The position numbers and the translations under genes are program-made. Below the pieces are notes generated by a model. The model was not told where the DNA came from. It did no database searches and saw only the letters and a list, made by a program, of their open reading frames with translations. Source: Paraburkholderia dilworthii (GTDB lineage: Bacteria; Pseudomonadota; Gammaproteobacteria; Burkholderiales; Burkholderiaceae). From it: a stretch of 63,654 nucleotides of DNA. Positions 54,661-63,654 of the stretch are shown here, piece after piece. Location: contig NZ_AWZT01000011.1 in the NCBI RefSeq assembly GCF_000472525.1, forward strand, positions 76,597-140,250. Reading direction: 5' to 3'. Each line of letters starts with the position of its first letter. Positions within the stretch are counted from its first letter, which is position 1.

Positions 54661-55407
54661 ATGCTCTCTCGTCTGTCAGATATCGATCGCCGCGCCTTCC
54701 GTGAGGGCGCGCGCGACTATTCGCCCACGCTCATGGCGATCTGCTCGTGGGGCCTCGTCACCGGCATCGCGATGAGCAAGTCCGTGCTTACGCTGCCGCA
54801 GGCGCTCGCCATGTCGCTGCTGTGCTACGCCGGTTCGTCGCAGCTGGCGGTGCTGCCGCTCCTCGCCGCCAAGCTGCCGATCTGGACCGTGCTGCTCACC
54901 GCAGCGATGGTCAATATGCGTTTCGTGATCTTCAGCGTCGGCCTCGCGCCGCACTTTTCCTATCTGTCGATGTGGCGGCGCATCCTGCTCGGCTACTTCA
55001 ACGGCGACGTGATCTATCTGCTGTTCGTGAAGAAGAACTTCCCCACCGGCTACGTGCCCGGCAAGGAGGCGTACTTCTGGGGGATGGCGGTGAGCAGCTG
55101 GTTGTCGTGGCAGGTCGCGTCGATCGTGGGCATCCTGCTCGCGAGCCTGATTCCCGACAACTGGGGGCTCGCGCTCGCCGGCACGCTCGCGCTGCTGCCG
55201 ATCATGGTGGCGGCAATCGCGACGCGCTCCACGCTAGTGGCGGTCAGCATCGCGGGCATCGTTTCGCTGCTCGCGTTCGATCTTCCGTACCGGCTCGGGC
55301 TGCCGCTGGCGGTGATCGCCGCGATCATCGCCGGCAGCGCGGCCGATCTGATGATCGAGCGCGCCGACTTGCGGCGCATCCGCAGCGGTGCGGGAGATTC
55401 CCGATGA
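54661..55407 (+). CDS. azlC: AzlC-family branched-chain amino acid exporter, large subunit
   Basis: A 248-aa membrane protein with about seven TM segments: AzlC motifs FREGARDYSPTLMAICSWG, SLLCYAGSSQLAVLPLLAAK and TAAMVNMRFVIFSVGLAPHF. With AzlD it exports branched-chain amino acids (related to BrnFE and YgaZH). Start ATG 54661. Its stop overlaps the azlD start (ATGA). Divergent from ilvE. Confidence 0.92.
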   Translation: MLSRLSDIDRRAFREGARDYSPTLMAICSWGLVTGIAMSKSVLTLPQALAMSLLCYAGSSQLAVLPLLAAKLPIWTVLLTAAMVNMRFVIFSVGLAPHFSYLSMWRRILLGYFNGDVIYLLFVKKNFPTGYVPGKEAYFWGMAVSSWLSWQVASIVGILLASLIPDNWGLALAGTLALLPIMVAAIATRSTLVAVSIAGIVSLLAFDLPYRLGLPLAVIAAIIAGSAADLMIERADLRRIRSGAGDSR

Positions 55408-55727
55408 CATCCACCGAAGTCTGGCTGGCTATTCTCGGCATGACCTTCGTCACCGCAGTGACACGCGCGATGTTTCTAATCGGCGGCGAGCGCACGGTTT
55501 TGCCCGCGCGCGTTCAGCGGATGCTGCGCTACGCGCCCGCCGCGGCGCTGGCGGCAGTGGTGCTGCCCGACGTGCTGGCGACGCCGGAAGGGCTGTCGTT
55601 CGCGCCGTCCAACCACGAGTTCTACGCGACGCTCGCGGGCCTCGGGTGGTTTTTGTGGCGCCGCACCATGCTTGGGACAATCGTCGTCGGAATGATCGTG
55701 TTCACGATATTGCGTCTCTTCATGTAA
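55404..55727 (+). CDS. azlD: AzlD-family branched-chain amino acid exporter, small subunit
   Basis: A 107-aa protein with four TM segments; the AzlD motifs FVTAVTRAMFLIGGERTVLP and RMLRYAPAAALAAVVLPDVL are clear. Start ATG 55404 overlaps azlC by 4 nt, so the subunits are translationally coupled. The following 270 nt (55728-55997) before pgk contain no gene. Confidence 0.92.
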   Translation: MTSTEVWLAILGMTFVTAVTRAMFLIGGERTVLPARVQRMLRYAPAAALAAVVLPDVLATPEGLSFAPSNHEFYATLAGLGWFLWRRTMLGTIVVGMIVFTILRLFM

Positions 55728-55997
55728 TTCCAGTTGCGCCGATGCTGCGCTGCGGCATGCGGCGCGTCGCATTCGAATACGGGACATTCGCCCGTTCGCG
55801 GGTCTGAAGGCAGTTCGGATAAGTTAAAATGCCGCTTTCCGGGATGACCGCGCCGATGCCTGGCGCCTGTGCCGCGGCCTTGCCGCCGGCCCCCGACTTT
55901 GTGGAGCCGCCGTGCCGAGGCGCTGAAGTTCACCGCGCTCAAAGCCCCGTGCGCCGTCCGCCGCCGCCTTCCCATCAACTCGCATGCACAAGAGCCC

Positions 55998-57191
55998 ATG
56001 AACAAGGTATTGCGTCTCTCCGATCTGATCGCCGAAGGCAAGCTATCCGGCAAACGAGTGTTCATCCGCGCCGATCTGAACGTGCCGCAGGACGATCAAG
56101 GCAACATCACCGAAGACACCCGCATCCGCGCGTCGGTGCCGGCCGTCAAGGCAGCGCTCGACGCGGGCGCGGCCGTAATGGTCACGTCGCACCTAGGCCG
56201 CCCGACCGAGGGCGATTTCAAGCCGGAAGATTCGCTCGCGCCGGTCGCAAAGCGTTTCGCCGAACTGCTCGGCCGCGACGTGCCGCTCGTCGCGAACTGG
56301 GTCGAAAACGGCGTGAACGTCGCGCCGGGCCAGGTCGTGCTGCTGGAAAACTGCCGCGTCAACAAGGGCGAAAAGAAAGATTCCGACGAGCTCGCGCAGA
56401 AAATGGCGAAGCTCTGCGACATCTATGTGAATGACGCGTTCGGCACCGCGCACCGCGCTGAAGCGACCACGCACGGCATCGCGAAATATGCGCCGTTGGC
56501 TTGCGCCGGCCCGCTGCTGGCCGCCGAGCTTGAAGCGCTCGGCAAGGCGCTCGGCGCGCCGAAGCGTCCGCTGGTGGCAATCGTCGCGGGTTCGAAGGTG
56601 TCGACCAAGCTCACCATTCTGAAGTCGCTGGCAGAGAAGGTCGATCAGCTGATCGTGGGCGGCGGCATCGCCAATACGTTCATGCTGGCCGCGGGCCTGA
56701 AGATCGGCAGGTCGCTGGCGGAAGCGGATCTGGTGAACGAAGCCAAAGCCATCATCGACGCGGCGAAAGCGCGCGGCGCCTCGGTGCCGATTCCGACCGA
56801 CGTTGTGACGGCCAAGGAGTTTTCGCCGACCGCCAAGGCTGAAATCAAGGCCGTCGCCGATGTGGAAGACGACGATCTGATCCTCGACATCGGACCGGAA
56901 ACCTCGAAGGTGCTCGCCGCGCAACTGGAAAAGGCCGGCACCATCGTGTGGAACGGTCCGGTCGGCGTGTTCGAATTCGATCAGTTCGGCAACGGCACGA
57001 AGACGCTGGCTGACGCGATCGCGAGATCGTCCGCGTTCTCGATTGCGGGCGGCGGCGATACGCTTGCTGCGATCGCCAAGTACGGCATCCACGACAAGGT
57101 CAGCTATATCTCAACGGGCGGCGGCGCCTTCCTCGAGTTCCTCGAAGGCAAAAAGCTGCCGGCGGTCGAAGTTCTGGAATCGCGGGCTTAA
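55998..57191 (+). CDS. pgk: Phosphoglycerate kinase
   Basis: A 397-aa glycolytic kinase transferring phosphate from 1,3-bisphosphoglycerate to ADP. N-terminal [20 protein letters not shown], basic patch [14 protein letters not shown] and C-terminal [16 protein letters not shown] and [15 protein letters not shown] are canonical. Start ATG 55998. pyk lies downstream with a 496-nt spacer that is open in the pyk frame. Confidence 0.97.
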   Translation: MNKVLRLSDLIAEGKLSGKRVFIRADLNVPQDDQGNITEDTRIRASVPAVKAALDAGAAVMVTSHLGRPTEGDFKPEDSLAPVAKRFAELLGRDVPLVANWVENGVNVAPGQVVLLENCRVNKGEKKDSDELAQKMAKLCDIYVNDAFGTAHRAEATTHGIAKYAPLACAGPLLAAELEALGKALGAPKRPLVAIVAGSKVSTKLTILKSLAEKVDQLIVGGGIANTFMLAAGLKIGRSLAEADLVNEAKAIIDAAKARGASVPIPTDVVTAKEFSPTAKAEIKAVADVEDDDLILDIGPETSKVLAAQLEKAGTIVWNGPVGVFEFDQFGNGTKTLADAIARSSAFSIAGGGDTLAAIAKYGIHDKVSYISTGGGAFLEFLEGKKLPAVEVLESRA

Positions 57192-57687
57192 CGTGGCGAC
57201 GCGCTCCCCCACGGCGAAGTCTGCAAAAGCGAACGGTCAGCGCGGCAAGCCGCGCGACACCGCGGCAGCAGCGGCAGGGGAGCGTGCAGCGCGCTCCGAC
57301 GCCGCAACGGCGGCGCAGGAATCCGCGCTTGCCGACACAGTTGCCACAGCGCTGGCGGCTGTCGGCGAAGCCACCCAGGCAGTCGGCCAGCCAGAAGCAT
57401 CCGGGCCGCCTTCCGCGCCCGTGGAGTCGACCACTGCGGGCGACACAGAGGAATCGTCCAGCGTCATAGCTCACGAATCCGCCGTGCCGCCGGCAGAACT
57501 CCCGGACGCCGAAGTCACGCTTGCACCCCCGCCGGCGCCCCGCGTGCCGGTTTCGAATACCGCATCACCCCATAAAGCGACGCTGGTTTCAACCGGCGCG
57601 CAGCCCCCGGCAGCATCCTTCGGTGCGCAGCCTCCGCATCCGACTCGCAGCGCTCTTTCCAGCGATCCTATCCAGACGAGGAGACTC
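57192..57687 (+). other. pgk-pyk spacer, open in frame with pyruvate kinase
   Basis: The pyk frame has no stop for 165 codons from a GTG at 57193, which immediately follows the pgk stop, to the pyk ATG. The predicted sequence is Ala/Pro/Ser/Thr-rich (for example DTAAAAAGERAARSDAATAA and LAPPPAPRVPV) and resembles a disordered region. Codon third positions are GC-rich but use more GCA/CCA than the neighbours. It could be an N-terminal extension of Pyk or non-coding leader; there is no SD just before the GTG. Confidence 0.4.
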
Positions 57688-59124
57688 ATGCATCGCGCCA
57701 CCAAGATTGTCGCTACCATCGGACCGGCTTCCAGCACGCCGGAGATCCTGCTGCAAATGATTCAGGCAGGCGCCGACGTGGTGCGGCTCAATTTCTCGCA
57801 CGGCACCGCCGACGACCACCGCCAGCGCGCCGAATTCGTGCGCGAGGCGGCTCGCCAGGCCGGCCGCGAGGTCGCCATCATGGCGGACCTGCAAGGCCCG
57901 AAAATCCGGGTCGGCAAATTCGAAAACGGCAAGGTCACGCTCGTCTCCGGCGAGCCGTTCATTCTCGACGCCGACTGCGAACTCGGCAACGAGGAACGCG
58001 CCGGTCTCGACTACAAGGACCTGCCGCGCGATCTGAAGCCGGGCGACGTGCTGCTGCTCAACGACGGCCTCATCGTGCTGAACGTGCAACGCGTGATCGG
58101 CAACGAAATTCATACGGTCGTGAAGATCGGCGGCGACCTGTCGAACAACAAGGGCATCAACCGCCAGGGCGGCGGTCTGTCCGCGCCCGCGCTGACTGCC
58201 AAAGACATGGAAGACATCCGCACGGCGATGTCGCTCGGCGTCGATTTTGTCGCGGTATCGTTTCCGAAGAACGCGACCGACATGGAAATGGCTCGCCAAC
58301 TGGCCAACATCGCCGGCGCGCCTTACGGCATCAAGCCGAAGATGATCGCCAAGATTGAGCGCGCGGAAGCCATTCCGGCGCTGCAAGGCATTCTGGACGC
58401 ATCGGACGGCATCATGGTCGCGCGCGGCGATCTGGCCGTGGAAGTGGGGAATGCCGCAGTCCCCGCGCTGCAAAAGCGGATGATTCGTATGGCGCGCGAG
58501 TCGAACAAGTTCGTGATCACCGCCACGCAGATGATGGAGTCGATGATCTACGCGCCGGTGCCGACCCGCGCCGAAGTGTCGGACGTCGCGAACGCGGTGT
58601 TGGACGGCACCGACGCGGTGATGCTGTCGGCGGAATCGGCGGCGGGCAAGTATCCGGTGCAGACCATCGAGACGATGGCCGCAATCTGCGTCGAAGCCGA
58701 AAAGTCTGAACAGTCGGAGCTGGACCGCGATTTTCTCGACCGCACGTTCACGCGTATCGACCAGTCGATCGCGATGGGCGCGCTCTTCACCGCCTATCAC
58801 CTGGGCGCGAAGGCGATTGTGGCGTTGACCGAATCCGGTTCGACCGCGCTGTGGATGTCGCGTCACTGGACGCACGTGCCGATTTTCGCGCTCACGCCGC
58901 GCGTCGGCAGCGAGCGGGCAATGGCGCTGTACCGCAACGTGACGTCGCTGCATCTCGACACCAACACCGACCGCGACACGGCGTTGCAACAGGCGTTGGA
59001 GACGGTGGTCGGCAAGGGTTATGCGTCGCGTGGCGACATGGTCGTGCTGACCGTCGGCGAGCCGATGGGGCAGGCGGGCGGCACGAACACGCTGAAGATC
59101 GTGCGGGTCGGCGAGCCGTATTGA
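57688..59124 (+). CDS. pyk: Pyruvate kinase
   Basis: A 478-aa enzyme from ATG 57688 (MHRATKIVATIGPASS) with AGGAG 5 nt upstream. Substrate motifs: VVRLNFSHG, MADLQGPKIRVG, MIAKIERAEAI (catalytic Lys-Glu) and VARGDLAVEVG, then TATQMMESM. It makes ATP and pyruvate from phosphoenolpyruvate. A longer product starting at GTG 57193 is possible. It is followed by a repeat-bearing spacer and fba. Confidence 0.96.
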   Translation: MHRATKIVATIGPASSTPEILLQMIQAGADVVRLNFSHGTADDHRQRAEFVREAARQAGREVAIMADLQGPKIRVGKFENGKVTLVSGEPFILDADCELGNEERAGLDYKDLPRDLKPGDVLLLNDGLIVLNVQRVIGNEIHTVVKIGGDLSNNKGINRQGGGLSAPALTAKDMEDIRTAMSLGVDFVAVSFPKNATDMEMARQLANIAGAPYGIKPKMIAKIERAEAIPALQGILDASDGIMVARGDLAVEVGNAAVPALQKRMIRMARESNKFVITATQMMESMIYAPVPTRAEVSDVANAVLDGTDAVMLSAESAAGKYPVQTIETMAAICVEAEKSEQSELDRDFLDRTFTRIDQSIAMGALFTAYHLGAKAIVALTESGSTALWMSRHWTHVPIFALTPRVGSERAMALYRNVTSLHLDTNTDRDTALQQALETVVGKGYASRGDMVVLTVGEPMGQAGGTNTLKIVRVGEPY

Positions 59125-59139
59125 CCTGCAGCGACGGCG

Positions 59140-59234
59140 TTGCATGCGACCGGGGCAGGGGCTTTTGCCGACCTCGGTCGACAACTTTTTTTGCATGAGA
59201 CCGGAGTAACTGCTTTGCATGGGACCAGAGTACG
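59140..59234. repeat. Three imperfect 19-20-nt repeats in the pyk-fba spacer
   Basis: Copies begin at 59140, 59191 and 59215 and share TTGCATG-N-GACC followed by a purine-rich GGNG/AGAG tail (TTGCATGCGACCGGGG, TTGCATGAGACCGGAG, TTGCATGGGACCAGAG). The second and third are 24 nt apart, the first two 51. The rest of the 347-nt spacer (59125-59471) shows no gene. Confidence 0.6.
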
Positions 59235-59471
59235 GCGCAAAGCGCCCACTGTGGTCGACAGCAGACTGCTCGACCGGCACAGGCTTGATTGAGCGAACCT
59301 GGCTGTCATGCCCCGCGAGAGGCGGCGCACCGGCTCAGCTTGCGCGCGTGGCTTGAAGGAACGCCCCGCACTTTAGCGACGGTGCCTGCGGGGTATGCGG
59401 CTTGCTTCGCGAGAAGATCGCCCACAAGATGCCGGCGGCAAAGAATTCGTTTCAATCTAAGGAGTTACAGC

Positions 59472-60536
59472 ATGCCTCTCGTATCAATGCGTCAACTGCT
59501 GGACCATGCCGCTGAAAACGGCTACGGGCTTCCGGCATTCAACGTGAACAACCTGGAGCAGGTGCAGGCGATCATGGCGGCGGCCGACAAGGTCAACGCA
59601 CCGGTCATCATGCAGGCTTCGGCCGGTGCCCGTAAGTACGCGGGCGAAGCGTTCCTGCGTCATCTGATCGAAGCGGCGGTCGAGTCCTATCCGCACATTC
59701 CGGTCGTGATGCACCAGGACCACGGCCAGTCGCCGGCGGTCTGCATGGCAGCGATCCGCAGCGGCTTCACCAGCGTGATGATGGACGGCTCGCTGGAAGC
59801 CGACGGCAAGACTGTCGCTTCTTACGAGTACAACGTCGAGGTGTCGCGCAAGGTGGTCGAGGCCGCGCACTCGATCGGCGTGACGGTCGAAGCGGAACTG
59901 GGCGTGCTGGGTTCGCTGGAAACCATGAAGGGCGACAAGGAAGACGGCCACGGCGCGGAAGGCACGATGACGCGCGAGCAGCTGCTGACCGATCCGGAGC
60001 AGGCCGCCGACTTCGTCAAGCTGACGCAATGCGACGCGTTGGCGATCGCGATAGGCACGTCGCACGGCGCGTACAAGTTCAGCAAGAAGCCGACGGGCGA
60101 CATTCTGTCGATCCAGCGCATCAAGGAAATTCACCAGCGCATTCCGAACACGCACCTGGTGATGCACGGTTCGTCGTCGGTGCCGCAGGAACTGCTCGCG
60201 GAAATCCGCGAATTCGGCGGCGACATGAAGGAAACCTACGGCGTGCCGGTCGAGGAAATCCAGGAAGGCATCAAGCACGGCGTGCGCAAGGTCAATATCG
60301 ATACGGACCTGCGCCTCGCGATCACCGGCGCGATCCGCCGCTACATGGCGACCAATCCGGGCAAGTTCGATCCGCGCGATTATCTGAAGCCGGCGCGTGA
60401 AGCCGCGATGAAGATTTGCATCGAGCGTTACACGCAATTCGGCTGCGAAGGCCAGGCCGGCAAGATCAAGCCGGTTTCGCTTGATAAAATCGCGGAGAAG
60501 TACAAGTCGGGCGAACTCGCACAAGTCGTTCGTTAA
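59472..60536 (+). CDS. fba: Fructose-bisphosphate aldolase, class II
   Basis: A 354-aa zinc-dependent aldolase cleaving fructose 1,6-bisphosphate to DHAP and glyceraldehyde 3-phosphate. Zinc ligands lie in [11 protein letters not shown] and in the later [20 protein letters not shown] holds another His. AAGGAG lies 6 nt before ATG 59472 ([10 protein letters not shown]). The frame is open upstream but is spacer. It belongs to the pgk-pyk-fba group. Confidence 0.97.
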   Translation: MPLVSMRQLLDHAAENGYGLPAFNVNNLEQVQAIMAAADKVNAPVIMQASAGARKYAGEAFLRHLIEAAVESYPHIPVVMHQDHGQSPAVCMAAIRSGFTSVMMDGSLEADGKTVASYEYNVEVSRKVVEAAHSIGVTVEAELGVLGSLETMKGDKEDGHGAEGTMTREQLLTDPEQAADFVKLTQCDALAIAIGTSHGAYKFSKKPTGDILSIQRIKEIHQRIPNTHLVMHGSSSVPQELLAEIREFGGDMKETYGVPVEEIQEGIKHGVRKVNIDTDLRLAITGAIRRYMATNPGKFDPRDYLKPAREAAMKICIERYTQFGCEGQAGKIKPVSLDKIAEKYKSGELAQVVR

Positions 60537-60565
60537 GCGGTATTTGCGTCAGCGTTTGAGTCTGT

Positions 60566-60637
60566 ACCTGGCCGTTTGGCCAGGTTGTCGTTAGATCGCC
60601 GTTCCCGCATCATCCGGGGAACGGCGTTTCCCTTTTG
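60566..60637 (+). terminator. Two successive hairpins after fba
   Basis: ACCTGGCC-GTTT-GGCCAGGT (60566-60585) with a poor T-run is followed by CGCCGTTCC / GGAACGGCG (60597-60626) and then TTTCCCTTTTG. The second is the better intrinsic terminator and separates fba from purC. Confidence 0.7.
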
Positions 60638-60678
60638 TTCCGGTCACACTTTTGCCTCACTTTTAGCGAACCACGACG

Positions 60679-61569
60679 ATGTCTACCCTTTACGAATCCA
60701 CGCTCCGCTCGCTGCCGCTGCTCGGCCGCGGTAAAGTCCGCGACAACTATGCGGTGGGCAACGACCAGTTGCTGATCGTGACAACCGACCGTCTGTCGGC
60801 GTTCGACGTCATCATGGGCGAGCCGATTCCGAATAAGGGACGCGTGCTCAACGAAATGGCGAATTTTTGGTTCGAGAAGCTGAAGCACGTGGTGCCGAAT
60901 CACCTGACGGGCGTGGCGCCTGAATCTGTCGTGGCGGCGGACGAGGTCGAGCAGGTCAAGGGCCGCGCGGTGGTCGTGAAGCGTCTCGAGCCGATCCTCG
61001 TGGAAGCCGTGGTGCGAGGCTATCTGGCCGGCAGCGGCTGGAAAGACTACCAGGCCACTGGTTCGGTGTGCGGCGTCGAATTGCCGCCGGGTCTGCAAAA
61101 CGCGCAGAAGTTGCCCGAGCCGATCTTCACTCCGGCAGCCAAGGCCGAAATGGGCCATCACGACGAAAACATCACCTACAACGAGATGGAACGCCGCATC
61201 GGCACCGAACTGTCGGCCACGATTCGCGACATCTCGATCAGGCTGTACAAGGAAGCTGCGGATTACGCGGCCACGCGCGGCATCATCATCGCGGATACGA
61301 AGTTCGAATTCGGTCTGGACAATCACGGCAAGCTGTATCTGATGGACGAGGCGCTTACCGCCGATTCGTCGCGCTTCTGGCCGGCCGACCAGTATCAGGT
61401 CGGCACCAATCCGCCGTCGTTCGACAAGCAGTTCGTGCGCGACTGGCTCGAAACGCAGGACTGGGCGAAAGAGCCGCCCGCTCCGAAGCTGCCGGACGAC
61501 GTAGTCCAGAAGACGGGCGAGAAGTACCAGGAAGCGCTCGAACGCCTGACCGGGCACAAGCTCGCCTGA
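60679..61569 (+). CDS. purC: SAICAR synthetase (phosphoribosylaminoimidazole-succinocarboxamide synthase)
   Basis: A 296-aa enzyme joining CAIR and aspartate with [23 protein letters not shown] (nucleotide-binding), [21 protein letters not shown] and [20 protein letters not shown] are family hallmarks; the length fits the longer yeast-like type. Start ATG 60679. purE follows after 36 nt and purK after that, so a purCEK operon is likely. It uses the product made by PurE/PurK. Confidence 0.97.
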   Translation: MSTLYESTLRSLPLLGRGKVRDNYAVGNDQLLIVTTDRLSAFDVIMGEPIPNKGRVLNEMANFWFEKLKHVVPNHLTGVAPESVVAADEVEQVKGRAVVVKRLEPILVEAVVRGYLAGSGWKDYQATGSVCGVELPPGLQNAQKLPEPIFTPAAKAEMGHHDENITYNEMERRIGTELSATIRDISIRLYKEAADYAATRGIIIADTKFEFGLDNHGKLYLMDEALTADSSRFWPADQYQVGTNPPSFDKQFVRDWLETQDWAKEPPAPKLPDDVVQKTGEKYQEALERLTGHKLA

Positions 61570-61605
61570 TCAGATCCGCGCCGTTCGAGAAAAGGAAGCC
61601 GCAAG

Positions 61606-62124
61606 ATGAGTGAAGCACAGACCGCCCATACGCATGGCGCGCCAGTTATCGGCGTGCTGATGGGCTCCAGTTCCGACTGGGAAGTAATGAAAAACGCCGT
61701 GGCGATTCTGCAGGAATTCGGCGTGCCGTACGAGGCGAAGGTGGTCTCCGCGCACCGCATGCCGGACGAAATGTTCGCCTATGCTGAAAGCGCGCGTGAA
61801 CGCGGTATCCGCGCGATCATCGCGGGCGCGGGCGGCGCGGCGCATCTGCCGGGCATGCTGGCGGCCAAGACCACGGTGCCGGTGCTCGGCGTGCCGGTGG
61901 CGAGCAAATATCTGAAGGGCGTCGATTCGTTGCATTCGATCGTGCAGATGCCCAAGGGCGTGCCCGTCGCGACGTTTGCGATCGGCGAAGCGGGCGCGGC
62001 GAATGCGGCGCTGTTCGCTGTGTCGATTCTGAGCGGCACGAGCGCTGAATATGCAGAGAAGCTCGCGGCATTTCGCGTGCGCCAGAACGAGGCGGCGCAT
62101 GCGATGGTGTTGCCGGCGCTGTGA
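61606..62124 (+). CDS. purE: N5-carboxyaminoimidazole ribonucleotide mutase
   Basis: A 172-aa class I Pur[16 protein letters not shown] binds phosphate/ribose, [10 protein letters not shown] carries the catalytic His, and [16 protein letters not shown] is the conserved glycine loop. It converts N5-CAIR (from PurK) to CAIR, the PurC substrate. AAGGAA precedes ATG 61606. Confidence 0.97.
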   Translation: MSEAQTAHTHGAPVIGVLMGSSSDWEVMKNAVAILQEFGVPYEAKVVSAHRMPDEMFAYAESARERGIRAIIAGAGGAAHLPGMLAAKTTVPVLGVPVASKYLKGVDSLHSIVQMPKGVPVATFAIGEAGAANAALFAVSILSGTSAEYAEKLAAFRVRQNEAAHAMVLPAL

Positions 62125-62140
62125 ACGCGTGGGCTGACTG

Positions 62141-62305
62141 ATGGCTCACGCGCGGGCCGATCACGCGCCAATGAAAGACCATGAAGGCCCGACGAACGCA
62201 CGGACAAACGCACCAACAAACGGACCACCAAACGCACCAACAAACGGACCGAAAAACGAGCTCACACACGAGCTAACGCACGAGCTCGCAAACGGACCTG
62301 ATTGA
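62141..62305 (+). CDS. Candidate small ORF built of TNAP/TNGP and ELTH repeats
   Basis: ATG 62141 to TGA 62303-62305 encodes 54 aa beginning MAHARADHAPMKDHEG and continuing as tetrapeptide repeats (TNAPTNGPPNAPTNGP, then ELTHELTHEL). The repeats are encoded by a 12-bp tandem array. It lies between purE and purK on the same strand. There is no good SD and no recognised family, so it may be a chance frame through a repeat. Confidence 0.2.
   Translation: MAHARADHAPMKDHEGPTNARTNAPTNGPPNAPTNGPKNELTHELTHELANGPD
62194..62301. repeat. 12-bp tandem repeat array (nine degenerate units)
   Basis: Units of 12 bp run without gaps from 62194: AAACGCACCAAC and AAACGGACCACC-type units alternate up to 62253. 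They grade into units carrying ACGAGCT at exact 12-bp spacing (62256, 62268, 62280), and end with AAACGGACCTGA. It looks like a VNTR. The rest of the 306-nt purE-purK spacer (62125-62430) shows nothing else. Confidence 0.8.
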
Positions 62306-62316
62306 CAGTTGATTGA

Positions 62317-63627
<1,311 letters not shown>

Positions 63628-63637
63628 CGCGCGCGCC

Positions 63638-63654
63638 ATGCCCGATCAGCAGAA
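63638..63654 (+). CDS. 5' end of a gene cut by the window edge
   Basis: ATG CCC GAT CAG CAG begins 10 nt after the purK stop and runs off the window. In other Burkholderiales a Sua5/YrdC/YciO-type gene commonly follows purK, so this may be its start. Only five codons are visible and the product cannot be read. Confidence 0.3.

Noticed and set aside
57589..59280. 563-codon minus-strand open frame opposite pyk
   Set aside because: Arg/His-rich shadow of the pyk gene produced by high third-position GC; no family resemblance and no RBS.
59289..59471. N-terminal extension of fructose-bisphosphate aldolase
   Set aside because: Upstream in-frame residues lack family similarity, and AAGGAG directly precedes ATG 59472.
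62194..62301. CRISPR array interpretation of the purE-purK repeats
   Set aside because: 12-bp contiguous units with no spacers and no cas genes; this is a simple tandem repeat.

Overview
The window is a high-GC (low-to-mid 60s %, estimated by eye) bacterial chromosomal segment. Gene content, order and protein sequences fit the main chromosome of a Burkholderia sensu lato member, most likely Paraburkholderia. The grounds are the blocks recA-recX-DUF2889-sucCD-terC-pilin-pglL-moaC, pgk-pyk-fba-purC-purE-purK and ilvE/azlCD, plus the FMN-riboswitch/ribB unit. I see no prophage, insertion sequence, plasmid gene, CRISPR array or rRNA. There is one tRNA gene (elongator Met-type, CAU). The taxonomic call is inference; a 16S, rpoB or whole-genome comparison would settle it.

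Layout. 1-5.2 kb (minus): an RNA-maturation and envelope-ion block, miaB - ybeZ(phoH) - ybeY - chaC-like - corC. 5.5-9.2 kb: a LysR regulator divergent from a glyoxalase-fold protein and an MFS exporter, then an XRE-cupin regulator. 9.4-10.4 kb: an FMN riboswitch in front of a monofunctional ribB. 10.6-17.7 kb: a HAD phosphatase, then the glycerol regulon glpF-glpK-glpD-glpR (minus), with GlpR-like operators upstream of glpD and a small lipoprotein gene between glpD and glpR. 18-24.3 kb: a gamma-glutamyltransferase-like protein, a ferritin-like di-iron protein, a flavin split-barrel-like protein, the RNA helicase rhlE and a hemolysin-III family membrane protein. 24.4-28.1 kb: a di-haem/tri-haem cytochrome c pair divergent from copC-copD. 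28.3-33.6 kb: two small proteins, dgoD with a divergent FadR-type GntR regulator, and a 14-TM drug exporter with a divergent MarR regulator; both divergent spacers carry strong palindromes. 33.7-38.1 kb: tRNA-Met, an MHS-family transporter and a TctDE/QseBC-type two-component system.

38.2-49.4 kb (mostly plus): SOS-box-controlled recA with recX, a DUF2889 gene translationally coupled to sucC, sucD with two tandem terminators, TerC, a type IV pilin-like prepilin next to a PglL-type O-oligosaccharyltransferase, moaC, and an M48 metalloprotease. 49.5-55.7 kb: a YheT-type hydrolase group, waaF, a zinc-finger protein, ilvE, and azlC-azlD. 56-63.6 kb (plus): lower glycolysis (pgk, pyk, fba) followed by purine synthesis (purC, purE, purK).

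Most of the window is ordinary core genome and I found no clear-cut new multi-gene system. The observations I consider most worth checking are: a FadR-family regulator beside dgoD with no ATG/GTG/TTG start compatible with an intact DNA-binding domain (ATT is the best candidate); an 18-bp perfect palindrome and a 28-bp near-perfect palindrome in two regulator/target spacers; an uninterrupted 165-codon Ala/Pro-rich frame fused in frame to pyruvate kinase; a prepilin with a 40-residue leader and a Ser/Ala/Pro-rich disulfide loop beside pglL; and a nine-unit 12-bp tandem array between purE and purK that lies in a short open frame encoding TNAP/TNGP repeats.
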